From positions 2,542,001 through 2,606,000 of the forward strand of contig JAMXDE010000005.1 of assembly GCA_026770025.1 (NCBI GenBank): a DNA stretch of 64,000 nucleotides. Reading direction: 5' to 3'. Position numbers and translations under genes: made by a program. The notes under the pieces were generated by a model. The model was not told where the DNA came from and made no database searches. It was given only the letters and a program-made list of their open reading frames with translations. This stretch comes from Craspedostauros australis (Eukaryota > Bacillariophyta > Bacillariophyceae > Mastogloiales > Achnanthaceae). Of the stretch, positions 31,976-42,005 are shown piece by piece. Position 1 is the stretch's first letter; every line of letters starts with the position of its first letter.

Positions 31976-33792
31976 CGCCGGTCACCCCTCCGGTGCTCGA
32001 GTGGCCACTTGCCTTGCTCATGGTCTCGCAGGTACAGCAGATACGGCACTGACATTTATAACGACAGTTACAGTTATACAATACAACGATCAACAACGAT
32101 CAACACCGTGAAAGTTCTTGGTGAAAGCGGAAGTCGTCGTCGTGCTTGCGCGGTTCTGCCCGCGCACACACTCACCAACATACAGAGCCTCCTTGGGACT
32201 GATTGGCGCTGGGCTACGACTCGCCCAACCCAATCAGCTCTCACCCACCAAGATCGCCACCACTGCCGCATCAATGCGCACACGCATCCAAGCATTCATC
32301 GAACGATCGCCGTGGTTCTCGCACCCGTCAGGCCCATGGTCTCTCACGGATGCTCCATCCCCGTTCCCAACCACGTGAACGGGGGGATGGACGCCACAAC
32401 GCCAAGTCGTCGATGATGTTTTGGATGCACGAACAAGAACCAGAAGCTCTACTCGGACTTGCACTCTTGTTCGTTCTTGGCAAGCCTCCTCGATTCGATG
32501 AGAGTCCAATGCAACAGATCACATCACTCATAAGTCGTGACATCACGCAAGCAAAGGCTGCAGCAGTATCCGAACGATGATCAGTAGTAGCTCACTTACC
32601 ATACATACACGCACTATCCCTCTAGCACCACAACACAACACAATTACCACCTTCAGCATCCATCATGTTAGCTGGATCCCATGTTAGATCAATCACAATG
32701 CCGGCTCCCTCCCTCACCAACTTGAACTCCGCAGGGAGAGAGAGAGCTGATGTTCCCCTTGCTGTACGCCGTTCTCGTTTGTGTTTCATCCGTCCTCGGT
32801 GACGACCCAAGACCAAACCTCGACGCATTCACAGAATTCGTTCTTGCCGGAAACGAAGGATAAGTGTCAAGGTTTGTCCGAATGACCACAACACAATGTC
32901 ATTGCACAGTGCGTTATTCTCTCGTGACATGGTCTTGTCCGTTCCCAAGTTTGGGTGAGAGTCCAATGCTGCATTCACGGATGCTTCTGTGACGGCATCA
33001 ACCCAACCACAGGTCACCTTTTGTGCTTTGCGCTGCGCACTCGGAGTCGCGTCGTGTTGGACCTGTTTGCATTCTACTCCACCTCCGCTTCGCTCATCAG
33101 CTTCTTTCATTGTGCTCAAGAGGATGTTCTGCACCTTGATGAGTATTCCATACTCTGGGAGGATGATTTTTAATTGTTTGTATTCTTTTTATTCTTTGTT
33201 TTTTATGATTGCCTTTGTCGTCGGCGTCGTTGCTGTCGCTGTTGCGTTCGACATCGTCTGTGTTCTTGTGCTGTCCTCGTGCTGTGCGTGTTCCTGTGTT
33301 TGTCTGCGTCTGTGCGCCGTGTGTGCAGTGCGTGCGTGCGTGCGTATTATCTCGTTGTCGCCACTGCCGTCGTTATAACTTCTGTTTTCATTGTCATTGT
33401 TATTGTTGTTCCCCCAAAATGGGATGGCTTGATTCCTTCCATCCAGCCCCGATGATGTTGGCTTCCTTTGTGTGAGTGCCTTCGTGATTGAGAGCAACAC
33501 CAGTTCCCTTCACTGCTGCATGTTGCTTGCAATGCTGAGCAGAGGATCGTGGGAAGTTGGAGTATTACCTACGTGTAGTATGGTAGAGTATTAATTCCAA
33601 CCAGTGCCACGATCGTGGACAGTCGAATGAATGTTTCGACGTCATGCCTCTGCGATCATTGGCATTTACGGCCGCGCGGTGAAGAGTTGGTGTAAGGGCA
33701 GCGTTGTCTACCCTGTCATAGGTCGTACCATACGCATGTACCATACGCATGTATAATACGAGTACTCATGGTGACACTCTGGAAACGCTGCT
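31976..33792. other. intergenic region, no firm gene
   Basis: The only protein-like stretch is a short plus-strand frame at 32414-32580 (MFWMHEQEPEALLGLALLFV), too short to call. The part 33165-33420 is strongly T/C/G-rich on the plus strand (TTTTTATTCTTTG, then GTCGTCGGCGTCG, then GTGCGTGC). A TAGAGTA word lies at 33584. Confidence 0.45.
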
Positions 33793-35365
33793 TTAGGATT
33801 CCTGAACCAGGCGATGCGTCTGGAACTTTTTCCTGACCAACTTGCGGACGTCTGGGGCACCGTGCAGACTTCGCAGGAATCTCTCGAGCTTGAGGAGCTC
33901 GGTGTCGGTGGGCTCATCGAACCATGATTCGATGGGGATGCCGTTGTCCACCTGGTACCCGAAGGCGTGCGGGGAGTTGTCGACGAGCACGGCCTTTCGC
34001 AGGTCCCGACCGAGGACGGTAAGGTCCTTGAGGAAGTTGCCCTCCACGGCGAGGCAGGACTCGCGGAAGAGTCTGTGCTGTATGTATTTGCCGTCTGTGA
34101 TTATCGTTGTTGTGGTTGTGGTGGTGGTTGTCGTTGTCGTTGTTGTTGTGTTTGGAAGAAGCGCACCAGAAACATCCCAAACGAGAATGAATTCCAGAAA
34201 GGAAAGGAATGAAATGGTTTCCGAACAGAATTGTGTGTGGGACGAGAATTGCGATGGTGGTGAGTGAAAAGGTTCTGTGCCGACTCCTCGCACAACACAC
34301 AGATGAAGGAAGAAAGAGAGAGAGAGATGGAACTGCATAGAACAAGAACGCATGGAACTGACCTGGATCAATCAAGTTGAGCAACTCGTTGGCGTAGACC
34401 TTCTGCGAGGCGGTGAAGACGATGACCTCGAACTTGCCCTTGATCTTTTCGAGGAAGGTGAAGAGGTGTGGACGCAAGCGCACGTGGACCTGGTAGGTCA
34501 TGCCGTGAAAGACGACGGGGAAGACTAGGTCGGCATCATCGACCGGCTCCACCGTGCAGTGCACGAGAGTTTCGTCCAGATCGAGGACGAGGCTGATTGG
34601 CGGACTGTCCTTGTCCTTGGGCGGGAGGCTGATGGGTGGTCGCAACGGCTCCACGAGCTCGTAGCTGGGGAGGTACTTGATGAAGTGGTATGGGTTGAAC
34701 TCGTCCTCTTCATCGGTCTCCTCGTGGTGGGAGGCTTCCTCCTCCTCCTCCTCCTCCGGCTGATGGTCGTGGTCATCGGCAGCGACTCCCGCGCCATCGT
34801 GACCACCCTGATGATCCCGGTTGGCCTGCAGCCTCTCCTCCCCTTCGTAGTCGTTGTTGGAGCCGTCGGATGGCTGTGCCTTGGCCACGTCCTCGTCGGT
34901 GACCGAAGTGGCTGCGTCGTCGCCATCGAGCTTCTCGTCGTCCTTGTCCAGGTGCAGGACGGGACTGAAGAGCGCGTCGTTCTGCCTCTCGATGGCGGCG
35001 GCCTCATCGGCCTCCTCGTCGGCCTCGAGATGCACGGAGAGCTTCTCCTTGATCTTGAGGTCGTGGACGCTCATGGGGCGCGCGGGGTGCATGGGCGACA
35101 TTGGCTGATCGGACGCATCCGCGGAGGCCAGCGGGGGTCTGCCGGACGGTGGGGTCTTGAGCGATCCCGCGCCTTCGTTGGGCACCGGGGTGTTGGGATC
35201 GCCCTTGACGAGGGGAGTGGCTGGCAGACCGCTCTTGTGGCCGCTTGGGCTCAGCATGGACCTGTCCATGCTGGATCGTGGCCGCTTGGCCGATGCGATC
35301 GGGGTGTGCGGTGCTGCATAGTTGTTCGTGGCGCGCTGCGGCGTTGCTCCGCTTGCTTTTCCCAT
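33793..35365 (-). CDS. SCP/FCP-type protein phosphatase (CTD small phosphatase-like)
   Basis: Exon 1 is 35365-34363 and exon 2 is 34094-33793; the 268-base intron joins NLIDP to DGKYIQHRLFRESC, the expected family continuity, giving 434 residues. The first 240 residues are acidic and disordered. The catalytic NIF domain follows: DLDET at 262-266 (nucleophile and acid aspartates) in VLDLDETLVHC, then VRLRPHLFTFLEKI, VIVFTASQKVYANELL, and in exon 2 LGRDLRKAVLVDNSPHAFG and NGIPIESWFDE. Such Mg-dependent phosphatases dephosphorylate serine in the RNA polymerase II CTD or in other nuclear and membrane proteins; CTDSPL2 also has a long acidic N-terminus. The intron carries a CAA/CCA-type repeat (plus strand GTTGTG, about 34103-34150). 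Confidence 0.93.
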
Positions 35366-35384
35366 GGCTTGTTTCTTGTTGATG

Positions 35385-35419
35385 GTCGATAGTCTATAGT
35401 CGATAGTCGATAGTCGATT
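35385..35419. repeat. 7-base tandem repeat in the phosphatase leader, 5 copies
   Basis: The unit GTCGATA repeats at 35385, 35392 (GTCTATA), 35399, 35406 and 35413 (GTCGATT). It ends 20 bases ahead of the phosphatase start codon on the minus strand, so it is probably transcribed in the 5' leader. Confidence 0.9.
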
Positions 35420-36626
35420 GTTGTGGGGTGTCCGCAAGCAAGTGTCTTTCAGCTTCTGGGAAGCAGCGCTGTGGGATTTATTTGACTGGCTTTCTTGCTT
35501 GTGCCGTTTCTTGGTTGGTCCTCTCGAAACTGTGTCAACGTCAATTCGCAAAGGAGACTGGAGCCGGGGGCTGCGGACAACAACAACAACACCTGGTGGT
35601 ATCGCGGTTGTGACGACTGTGAGTATGGTAGAGTGTGATGTTGATGGTGATGGTGGTGTCTATGGTGTCGATGATGTCGGTAATACAATGATTACACTGC
35701 TGACTATGCTCTGCTAGAAGAGAGAGAGGACAGCAACCTGATTTGAATTGCGCTTTTGTGGATGAGCTTGCTTCCAGTCTTGCGCTGTGCTGTTCTGCGC
35801 CGCACGTGATACTCCACGAGCAACTTGTACTGCGTTATTGCGCAGACACTCTCTCTTTGTCACATCGCTGTGGTGAGGTGCCTCCACTGCTGCTGGTCCC
35901 TTCCTCCCTTGGTTGCCGAGACGTCATCCACAACGCAGAAGAGACCACCAATGAACCGCCTGCGTGACACACAAATGACACACACATGCTGGCGTAACCG
36001 CTTTCTTCCATTTGAATAAGTCCAAACAACGTCTTCCAACCGCTAATTATGTAACCGCTTCATTTGAACGGTGAAGGCCCTGCGCTGCATTGCTTCCGGC
36101 ACACTTCGCAGAAGTATCATTGTCACGATTCCACCTCCGATCAAACAGTTCGCCGAAGATACCTCACGCACCCAGAAGTTCTGGGCTTGTTGGCAGACGT
36201 CACAAACAGCGTTTCGAGTAGACCGCCGAGGTTCAATACATCCCAGCCAATCTGGGAGAGGTCGCCAAGAGAGCAGAGTAGAGCAGAGTAGCGTAGAGCA
36301 GAGGAGGGTAGTGGCATTATGCTGTGCGAGTACATAATAGTTATTGTTTCTCCGTTCATGTCCTCTGCATTCCGTGGCTACAAAGAGAAATACTCATCCA
36401 ACAGTGCACGTTGACAGAGCAGACCAAGCAAGACCTCGTATTCTACAATAGTATTATATTCTGTAATCTTTCCAGTCTAATACCGTAATTCAAGATGGAT
36501 ATCATGTCACATGCTGCTCTAAGTTGGGCACTCTGCTTTGGTTCTGGAGTGTGCTTACGTGCCTGATAGAATTGTGTCGTCTATTCATATTCACGCGTAC
36601 GCATGCTCGCACCGCAACACATCACA
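35420..36626. other. intergenic region, no firm gene
   Basis: Contains a GAGCAGAGTAGAGCAGAGTAG run (about 36271-36302). A plus-strand frame at 36071-36337 begins with protein-like residues (RCIASGTLRRSIIVTIPPP) but continues into the repeat and is not called. Confidence 0.45.
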
Positions 36627-38558
36627 TCAAGTCGTCACCGTCTTCACTTTCGTTGCAGTACCGCTGCTGCTTTCGGCACTCGTGATGCCAGTCCTCGTGG
36701 GTACTGCCACCGAAGAACGTATCCTTTCATTGCTATTTCTTCTGTTCGTTGTCGCTTCGGATGCTCCTGCTAGCTTCTGTCCCTTGCGCAGACTGGACGC
36801 GGCATCGGGCGAGAGAGCGCTGTCCTCGTCATCGCTATCTTCCACCAGGGACTTTGCGTTGCGCGCGATGCTGCGGCGCTCACCGATCTTGGACAGCGCA
36901 TTCTCCAAATAGAATCCGCTCAACGACAGCTGGGCCGAACAGGAGAACTTGGGTGGCACCGGGATGGGGCATCCCAAGATGAAACCCAACGAACCGAAAT
37001 GCGTCTGCCACCATCCGATGTTCTCCGTCGGTTCGCCGACCAGCTGCAAGATGGAATTGAACACACGGCGGTAAGCCACGAAGGTCGGTAGGTAGGAATG
37101 CCAATAGCTGACCCTGCCTTCGAACCCGCGCGCCATGCTCCAGCGATACGATAGGCTCATGCCGACGCGTTCGGAAATGTCCGGGTTGTAATTGGGCTTG
37201 TCCATGGGTGGCAATGGCCGCAACGTTGGCAGCTCGTGTCGCCGTCGCAGGAAGGGATACAGCAGGGTCGACAGGGCCATGTAGAAGCCTCGCACGAAGA
37301 CAGTGTACAGGGAGAGGATGATGAACCGCGTCACGGCCCGCATGGACTTGGAAAAGACCCATTTGATCCATTCGACGTGCAGGCTCGTGGACAAGAAACC
37401 TGCGATGCACCAGGGAAAGCCCACAAAGACGCTTGATGCGATCCTTGGAAGTCCCGGGTTGCGATCCCAGCTGTCGAAGTTCGCAGTCAGCGGGAGGCCC
37501 ACGGAGACGCCGATGGAAGATGGGAAGATGAAGGACTTGAGCACTGTGACGCCGAATCCTTTGAAATTGTATTCGTCCTGGATTGCCTGCACCACCTTCG
37601 ACGCTCTGGATCGTCCCTTCTTTCTAGTTTTGGTGGCGGCAGTTCTGGCGACAGACTGTGACTGAGCCTTCTTGCCTGTCGCTGCCTTCTTGCCGTCCTT
37701 CTTGGGTTTCACAACTGCTTTGATATCCTTCGCACGTTGCGGCCTGAGCATTGCTTCCGCCTTTGCCTCCGCTTCTGTTTCATCCTCCGTATCTGTGTCG
37801 TACTCATCTTGCACATGGGCATCTCTCTCCTTGCTCGAACTCGAACTCGAGCTTATGCTCTTGCTCTTGATCTTTTTCTTGCCTTCCTCCCTCTCAGCTA
37901 CTTCTCCATCTCCATCTCCTTCCACCTCATCCTCGGCTTCCTTGGCCTGCTCTCGCGGTTGAATCGTTCTCAACCATATGCGCTGTCGCGATGCTTGCTG
38001 CAGATACCGAAAGTGATACTCCCAGCCCAACGAATCCCTGCCTGTCTGCACGACGATCTTCCAATCCCCCACGAAGCGGAACCCGTCCGGTGCCCGAATG
38101 TCGGTGGGACCATCGCATGTCTCTCCACTCGTAGTCGTCCATCGCGATGGCGTTGCGGCCTTCCACACATTGTCCGCGGCGTCCCAAATTTCAGACTCCA
38201 GCACCTGAAAGATGGATGACAGCGACGGAGGCGGTGGTGGTCGAAGCGGCGGAGGTGGTGGCCGTGTGGACGGAGACTTCGATGGCGCTGGTGTGGCTGT
38301 TGCAGATATCCCTGCTGCTGCCGCTGATCCTGCTGATGACAAGGAAGGGTCCACGTCGGTTGGGTTGCGATAATGATGGCCATTGCCATCATGTCCATTG
38401 TGACCGCGATAACGATGATGGTGATCCGAGTTTGAGTGAGGGTCCTTCGCATCGACGACGGTCACAGCATTCGGAACGAAAGAGAATTGCAAGATGGCAA
38501 ATGCGGCAAACAGCAGCATCCCGCTTCTGGTTCTCTTTCTCGATTGTTGACGCAGCAT
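36627..38558 (-). CDS. Secretory membrane protein with DysF-like motif
   Basis: 643 residues from the ATG at 38558; 18 more residues upstream are open. The start (MLRQQSRKRTRSGMLLFAAF) is a basic end plus hydrophobic helix, a signal peptide or anchor. After a Pro/Ser-rich linker, GFRFVGDWKIVVQTGRDSLG followed by WEYHFRY resembles a DysF half-repeat of dysferlins and peroxins. An acidic and lysine-rich region follows, then hydrophobic segments near 340-420 (SVFVGFPWCIAGFLSTSLH, FIILSLYTVFVRGFYMALST), and a conserved-looking C-terminal part with SYRWSMARGFEGRVSYWHSY. In dysferlin the DysF domain lies in membrane-repair proteins; its role here is unknown. The tail is Ser-rich. It looks like a lineage-restricted protein. 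Confidence 0.65.
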   Translation of the reverse strand: MLRQQSRKRTRSGMLLFAAFAILQFSFVPNAVTVVDAKDPHSNSDHHHRYRGHNGHDGNGHHYRNPTDVDPSLSSAGSAAAAGISATATPAPSKSPSTRPPPPPLRPPPPPSLSSIFQVLESEIWDAADNVWKAATPSRWTTTSGETCDGPTDIRAPDGFRFVGDWKIVVQTGRDSLGWEYHFRYLQQASRQRIWLRTIQPREQAKEAEDEVEGDGDGEVAEREEGKKKIKSKSISSSSSSSKERDAHVQDEYDTDTEDETEAEAKAEAMLRPQRAKDIKAVVKPKKDGKKAATGKKAQSQSVARTAATKTRKKGRSRASKVVQAIQDEYNFKGFGVTVLKSFIFPSSIGVSVGLPLTANFDSWDRNPGLPRIASSVFVGFPWCIAGFLSTSLHVEWIKWVFSKSMRAVTRFIILSLYTVFVRGFYMALSTLLYPFLRRRHELPTLRPLPPMDKPNYNPDISERVGMSLSYRWSMARGFEGRVSYWHSYLPTFVAYRRVFNSILQLVGEPTENIGWWQTHFGSLGFILGCPIPVPPKFSCSAQLSLSGFYLENALSKIGERRSIARNAKSLVEDSDDEDSALSPDAASSLRKGQKLAGASEATTNRRNSNERIRSSVAVPTRTGITSAESSSGTATKVKTVTT

Positions 38559-39560
38559 GGTGCAGCGGAGTGGAATTGGAGAGTGGTACGAGTATGGTGT
38601 GGAGAGTAGCACCGTCGGTGGTCTGTCTTTCGTTGTTGCGTTTCAGATGAAAGAATGACTGTCCTAGAACTCCTCTGTGATCCTCTTTACCCTTTGCCCT
38701 CCGTCAGATCCTCAGCTTTCTCTTTGCCTCACTTGGCTTTAGCGTTGGCTCTCTAACTTTCAATTGATTTGTTTGGTGTGCGACTCCTACGATGGACTGC
38801 GCACACCAATACCAAACTCTGTTCGTGTTGTCTTGTTGGCGGCGACTCCCATCGTTCCGATTCCTTCAGACATCGTCATTGCGTTTTCGTCATCGTGGAC
38901 AACAAGCGTTCGTTTCTCACCTCATTCGTGTTTAGGCGAGTCATGAAGCATTGCATGACGTCATCTAGGTGATTTGGTACAAAGACAGCCCCAATGTGGA
39001 ATCTCATTTTATCGGTCATGGACCGTTATAACCGTTATTGTGCTCACAAAATCGTCCCTTGCACGACTGTTTTGGTGAAGTTGCGTCGTGTTGGGACGAA
39101 ACGAAAGAATTTGACGAAGCGAGCAACGGAGGAATGGGAGTGCGCGAGGGTTCGTTGGTAGGGCGTGTTAGTCGGTCGTTCATGTGATGGCCAACGTGCA
39201 GGTGAGTTCTCTGTGGTGTGTTCTTCTATTGCGATGCGATATTTCCTGTCCTCTTCCGCGTTGCCACTCGTGTCATTATCTGCATCGACGACGCCACTGC
39301 GATCCCCACCTCCATTTGGGATCATCATCCATCGTCAGCCTCATCGTTTGCGTATCGGTTGGAGAGCGGAGCCGTCGACCGTCTGAAGCGGTCCGCCGGA
39401 AATTGAGTTCGGGAGGCCGTTGATTGATCGAGAAGGACCTTGGTTGATTGGCAGACTGAGCGCAAGCGCTGTACCGTCCTCACATCGTTGCTGAGTCGCC
39501 TCGGCGGTGGACTGATTGCAGAGTTCATCAGCACGGTTGGTGCTGAAGAACTATCACGAC
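38559..39560. other. divergent promoter region
   Basis: Lies between the DysF-like gene (minus) and the BTB gene (plus). It holds a perfect TGACGTCA palindrome at 38956. No gene is supported. Confidence 0.5.
38956..38963. promoter_or_regulatory. TGACGTCA palindrome (CRE-type bZIP site)
   Basis: A perfect CRE in the divergent promoter region, about 400 bases ahead of the DysF-like gene and 600 ahead of the BTB gene. Confidence 0.4.
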
Positions 39561-41576
39561 ATGCCCCGATTCTACGATTCTTCGGAGGGCAGCGGTTCGG
39601 AGGATGAATCCATGCCGCGATCCGCAAAGACGGGCATCGACGGCTCTCGACGCACAAGGAATCGCTTCACCAAGCAACGCAGACCGCAGCAGAAACACTT
39701 CGGACACAGCCTCCCAAAGCAACATCGTCAGCGCTCCAGGCCCAAACAGGATTCACCCATCAGCAGCCCGAAGCATAGTAGGACGCGCAATGCTTCCCAA
39801 AGCAAAACCGAGCAGCAGGATGATGATGATAGCCACGGTTTCAATGACATTCCTTGCGATCCGGAGGAGTGCTTCATGATTCCCGTGGACATGGCGGCAG
39901 GTCACGCAAAATCGTTACCATCCCTGCCGGATGGTGGACAGTGCTCGAACGCTGTCGCTCTCATTCCATCATCGCAGTTCACATCGGCATTCACCAACCC
40001 ATGCAACATCCGCTTGGACAGAACCGCTTCCATGTACAATCCTCAGGATACGTACAGTGATGCGCAAAAGAACAACAAGGGCAGCGCCGGCTCCAGCAAC
40101 AAAGGACTCAGCATCAACAACGCCGACATCAACCTGCAGACCACAACGTACACCGTTACCCACAACATCATCTCCGACGACGATGAAGACGGCAAGCACG
40201 GTGAGCCAAACTCCTCCCAGAAAACGACAAGCAGCAGCACAGATGCCACGGACGACTTCCACAGCTTCATCAGCGGATCCACAGTCCAGTTCGCCAACAC
40301 CAAATCCAGCCGCATGAAGTCCAAGACGGCCCCCGCGTCGCAGCAGAGGTTCAATTGCGACCTCCTCGTCCAGGTCGGCAAGCAACGCTTCCACCATTCC
40401 TCCGATATCGTGGCCCACACATCGGAGTACATCAAGAAGACGATGCGGCTGCATGGCACTGGCACCAACATCCCGTACTACTTCGTCGATTTTTCGCATC
40501 ACGACGCCTCGGATTGGAAGATCGTCATGGAGTTCCTGCAGCCATCGCGACCAACGCAGTTGACGTGGCAGACCTTCCCCACCGCATTGCCGTGGTGCGT
40601 CAAACTGAAGATACTGTCGCGCGACATTGATGCCTTCCTGCTGGATACGGTCCTGACGCGTACGCAGGGCGAATTGACGATCCAGAATGCGTTGCTGTGG
40701 CTTACCATTGCGTACCGTTGCGACCTGCCCAAGTGTCAGACGCACGCCCGGCAGCGGCTCGTTATGAAGCTTTTGGAGACGCGAGAGCAGGGCAAGTTGG
40801 AATGGGATCTGGCCGATCTGCAACGGCTGGCGCAGCATCTGGTGCTGTATGCCGACTTGCGAGAGTACGTGTGGGAATCCTCTTTGGTGGTGTACCTGCC
40901 ACATGATCTGAACATCGAAGATTCTCTCGGATTGGTCTCGAATCCATTGTTCCCGTACTTGCTGCGAGAAGGCATGATGCAGCTGTGGGACAATGATGGG
41001 CAGCTGGGGATCCAGAGCAAGGTGGGCCGTGATCGTGCGGCCACAGCCAAGGCATCTGCGGCTGCGTTGTCGTCTCTCAATGGTGGCATGCACTTGAAAT
41101 TGACGCAAAGCATGTTGGAGACGTTGCTGAACAAGACGGTGGAAAAGCTGGATGCCTTTGACGGGCAGGAACAAGCCAAGGTGAAGCAGGAGGAGCGCCA
41201 AAAGGCGGCCGAGATCGAGGCCCAGCGCGTTCAGGAAGAGCGAAACGCAAAGAGTAAGAAGGAGATGGAGGAGGAAAAGAGACACGAGAGCACTCCCAGG
41301 CAGGAGGAAGCGGCGCAAAAGCAGAAGCAACAGCCACGCGATCGCCGTCGCATGGCCCGGTATGAGGTGGGAGACGAGTACATCTACGACACGTACGATG
41401 ATGGCACGAACGATGAAAGCACCGTGGTGACGGATGCTTCTTTTTCGGTATCTGAGCATTCAGAATTGATCCAACGGCGCCGTCGCAACCAGTACCATCA
41501 AAATCATCGCCATTCGCCGAAGAAGTACCAACTGCCAAGAAGGCAGCAGCAACTCGATCGTAAATTCGCGTGCTGA
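39561..41576 (+). CDS. BTB/POZ-like domain protein
   Basis: 671 residues from the ATG at 39561 (MPRFYDSSEGSGSEDES); the frame is open 15 codons further up. Residues 1-260 are disordered, Ser/Asn/Gln-rich. From about 263, FNCDLLVQVGKQRFHHSSDI and VAHTSEYIKKTM match the start of a BTB/POZ fold, where D-L-x-V, F-x-x-H and L/V-x-x-x-S-x-Y/F are the usual points; SHHDASDWKIVMEFLQP fits its later helix. A BACK-like helical region follows (LLWLTIAYRCDLPKCQTHAR). Residues about 535-600 form a Glu/Lys/Gln coiled coil. BTB proteins dimerise and often serve as CUL3 ubiquitin ligase adaptors; no Kelch or MATH partner domain is visible. Substrate unknown. Confidence 0.7.
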   Translation: MPRFYDSSEGSGSEDESMPRSAKTGIDGSRRTRNRFTKQRRPQQKHFGHSLPKQHRQRSRPKQDSPISSPKHSRTRNASQSKTEQQDDDDSHGFNDIPCDPEECFMIPVDMAAGHAKSLPSLPDGGQCSNAVALIPSSQFTSAFTNPCNIRLDRTASMYNPQDTYSDAQKNNKGSAGSSNKGLSINNADINLQTTTYTVTHNIISDDDEDGKHGEPNSSQKTTSSSTDATDDFHSFISGSTVQFANTKSSRMKSKTAPASQQRFNCDLLVQVGKQRFHHSSDIVAHTSEYIKKTMRLHGTGTNIPYYFVDFSHHDASDWKIVMEFLQPSRPTQLTWQTFPTALPWCVKLKILSRDIDAFLLDTVLTRTQGELTIQNALLWLTIAYRCDLPKCQTHARQRLVMKLLETREQGKLEWDLADLQRLAQHLVLYADLREYVWESSLVVYLPHDLNIEDSLGLVSNPLFPYLLREGMMQLWDNDGQLGIQSKVGRDRAATAKASAAALSSLNGGMHLKLTQSMLETLLNKTVEKLDAFDGQEQAKVKQEERQKAAEIEAQRVQEERNAKSKKEMEEEKRHESTPRQEEAAQKQKQQPRDRRRMARYEVGDEYIYDTYDDGTNDESTVVTDASFSVSEHSELIQRRRRNQYHQNHRHSPKKYQLPRRQQQLDRKFAC

Positions 41577-41993
41577 TCGGATTTCCAATGGATTGGATGT
41601 GAGTGGATGGGAGTGGAATCTGCCAAGTCCTTTGGTTGTACAGGCACGAGGGTCGTCATCTCAACAGCTGGCCGATGCAACCTTGCATTCCTTGGTTTCA
41701 TCGCGCACAGCATCAGCAGAGACGTCATCAGTAACAATTGGAGCGCTGCGCTAGTATAGTACAACAGGAGTACTCTCTTCAACATAGATCCATCTGCAAG
41801 GGCGTGACACGAATATTGTGCATGAATGTTCTGCCGTCCGTCCCACTTTACTAGTGCACTGAACTGTACTGTAGTGTACTGCACGGCACATCTTCTACTC
41901 TAATGCTCTATACCATTAAGCCGCAGTCCATAACACGACCATACCCTCCTTCCATTCCTATGCAATCATTCTTCCCCGTTACATCATATCACA
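41577..41993. other. spacer between two convergent genes
   Basis: Contains the 3' ends of the BTB and sulfotransferase genes and, at its right edge, the 10-base repeat at 41981-42005. Short mirror-like GTACT words occur around 41755-41880. Confidence 0.5.
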
Positions 41994-42005
41994 TCATATC
42001 ACATC
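41981..42005. repeat. 10-base tandem repeat, 2.6 copies
   Basis: The unit ACATCATATC occurs at 41981 and 41991 and begins again at 42001, overlapping the last codons of the sulfotransferase gene. Confidence 0.85.

Noticed and set aside
32203-32580. A 125-codon plus-strand frame after the TPR gene
   Set aside because: Only the last 55 residues read like protein and nothing supports a start or splice site; kept as a remark in the spacer entry.
36071-36337. An 88-codon plus-strand frame
   Set aside because: Protein-like only for the first 50 residues, then runs through a GAGCAGAGTA repeat.
39969-41459. A 496-codon open frame on the minus strand, antisense to the BTB gene
   Set aside because: It is Leu/Arg/His-rich with no domain, and exactly mirrors a well-supported gene; codon bias of the sense strand keeps the antisense frame open.
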